NCBI GenBank assembly: GCA_025463105.1
Contig: JAOAPW010000204.1
Coordinates: 1 to 5,372, forward strand
Source of the DNA: Candidatus Acidiferrum typicum
GTDB taxonomy: Bacteria > Acidobacteriota > Terriglobia > Acidiferrales > UBA7541
DNA: 5,372 nt
Direction of reading: 5' to 3'
Within the stretch, counting starts at the first letter, position 1. Each line of letters starts with the position of its first letter. The position numbers were made by a program, and so were the translations under genes. Under the pieces are notes generated by a model. That model did not search any database, was not told where the DNA came from, and worked only from the letters and a program-made list of their open reading frames with translations. Positions 5,099-5,372 of the stretch are shown here, one piece after another.

Positions 5099-5372
5099 AT
5101 GGCCGATGCAATCGTTTTGATCGATGATCTTTTTTTTCAGGCGAAGCTCTTCGAGACCGCGAAACTCACCGGAATCACGCTGGAAATAGCGGCAACCGGT
5201 GAGCAACTTTTGAGAGCGGCAGCCGCCAATCCGAACGCGCTGGTTATTGTGGATTTGAACGCCCGGCAAGGAGCGCTCGACGCCGTCGAGCAGCTTTGCA
5301 ACAGGACTGCGGAGCCGGCTTCGCTTGCCGGAGTCGGGTGCGGGCTCGGCCTCGAGCCAGGCATCCAGGCGA
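5099..5372 (+). CDS. Receiver-like protein, 5' part only (cut by window end)
   Basis: 91 codons are visible and the frame is open to the window edge. It starts MADAIVLIDDLFFQAKLFET, with an acidic pair Asp9-Asp10 at the end of beta-1, a helix, a second strand ITLEIAATGEQLL, and the phosphoacceptor-like Asp52 in LVIVDLNAR. This is the pattern of the stand-alone receiver-like proteins common in Acidobacteriota (beta-1 'IDDLFF', then 'VDLN'), known to me as hypothetical response regulators. The part after about residue 67 (TAEPASLAGVGCGLGLEP) is less typical; the usual hydrophobic beta-4 strand is not clear. A run of eight T (5130-5137) codes Leu-Phe-Phe and could be prone to slippage. Role likely in signalling by protein contact; partner unknown. 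Confidence 0.7.
   Translation, partial: MADAIVLIDDLFFQAKLFETAKLTGITLEIAATGEQLLRAAAANPNALVIVDLNARQGALDAVEQLCNRTAEPASLAGVGCGLGLEPGIQA

Overview
The window looks like a chromosomal stretch from an Acidobacteriota-type bacterium (Terriglobia-like). This is an inference from several traits: a secreted Gly-rich protein with a C-terminal 'TGC' beta domain, a DUF4282 membrane protein, an intergenic palindrome of the GTCATTCCGA...TCGGAATGAC type that I associate with this group, a stand-alone receiver protein starting MADAIVLIDDLFF, and a short helical motif (YADMSEEELRRLADNA) typical of uncharacterised acidobacterial proteins. No rRNA, tRNA or CRISPR array was seen.

Layout. 52-612 (+): exported Gly-rich hypothetical protein, followed by a strong hairpin. 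831-1157 (+): small DUF4282 membrane protein. 1218-1303: long imperfect palindromic repeat between two convergent genes. 1393-2367 (-): Tat-exported amidohydrolase of the Amidohydro_2 / 2-pyrone-4,6-dicarboxylate-hydrolase-like family. 2500-4475: a segment bounded by a perfect 20-bp inverted repeat, visibly lower in GC than its flanks. It holds a single-domain response regulator (2872-3252, +), a truncated and frameshifted histidine-kinase ATPase remnant (3332-3557, +) and a two-TM zinc-ribbon protein (3719-4279, -). 4498-4944 (-): winged-helix/glutaredoxin-like fusion. 5099-end (+): start of a receiver-like protein cut by the window edge, with an intrinsic terminator for the opposite strand in its leader.

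The main result is the bounded segment. The genes on either side (4498-4944 and 1393-2367) are both on the minus strand. Removing the segment leaves them about 150 bp apart, as expected if a two-component-signalling fragment was inserted between co-oriented genes. No transposase or integrase is visible, so it is either a non-autonomous or decayed element, or a passenger segment left between two element ends.

There is little sign of one shared pathway. The rest reads as ordinary acidobacterial chromosome: small envelope proteins, one secreted hydrolase, one thiol-redox protein and signalling pieces. I see no convincing defence system, biosynthetic cluster or other complete new system.
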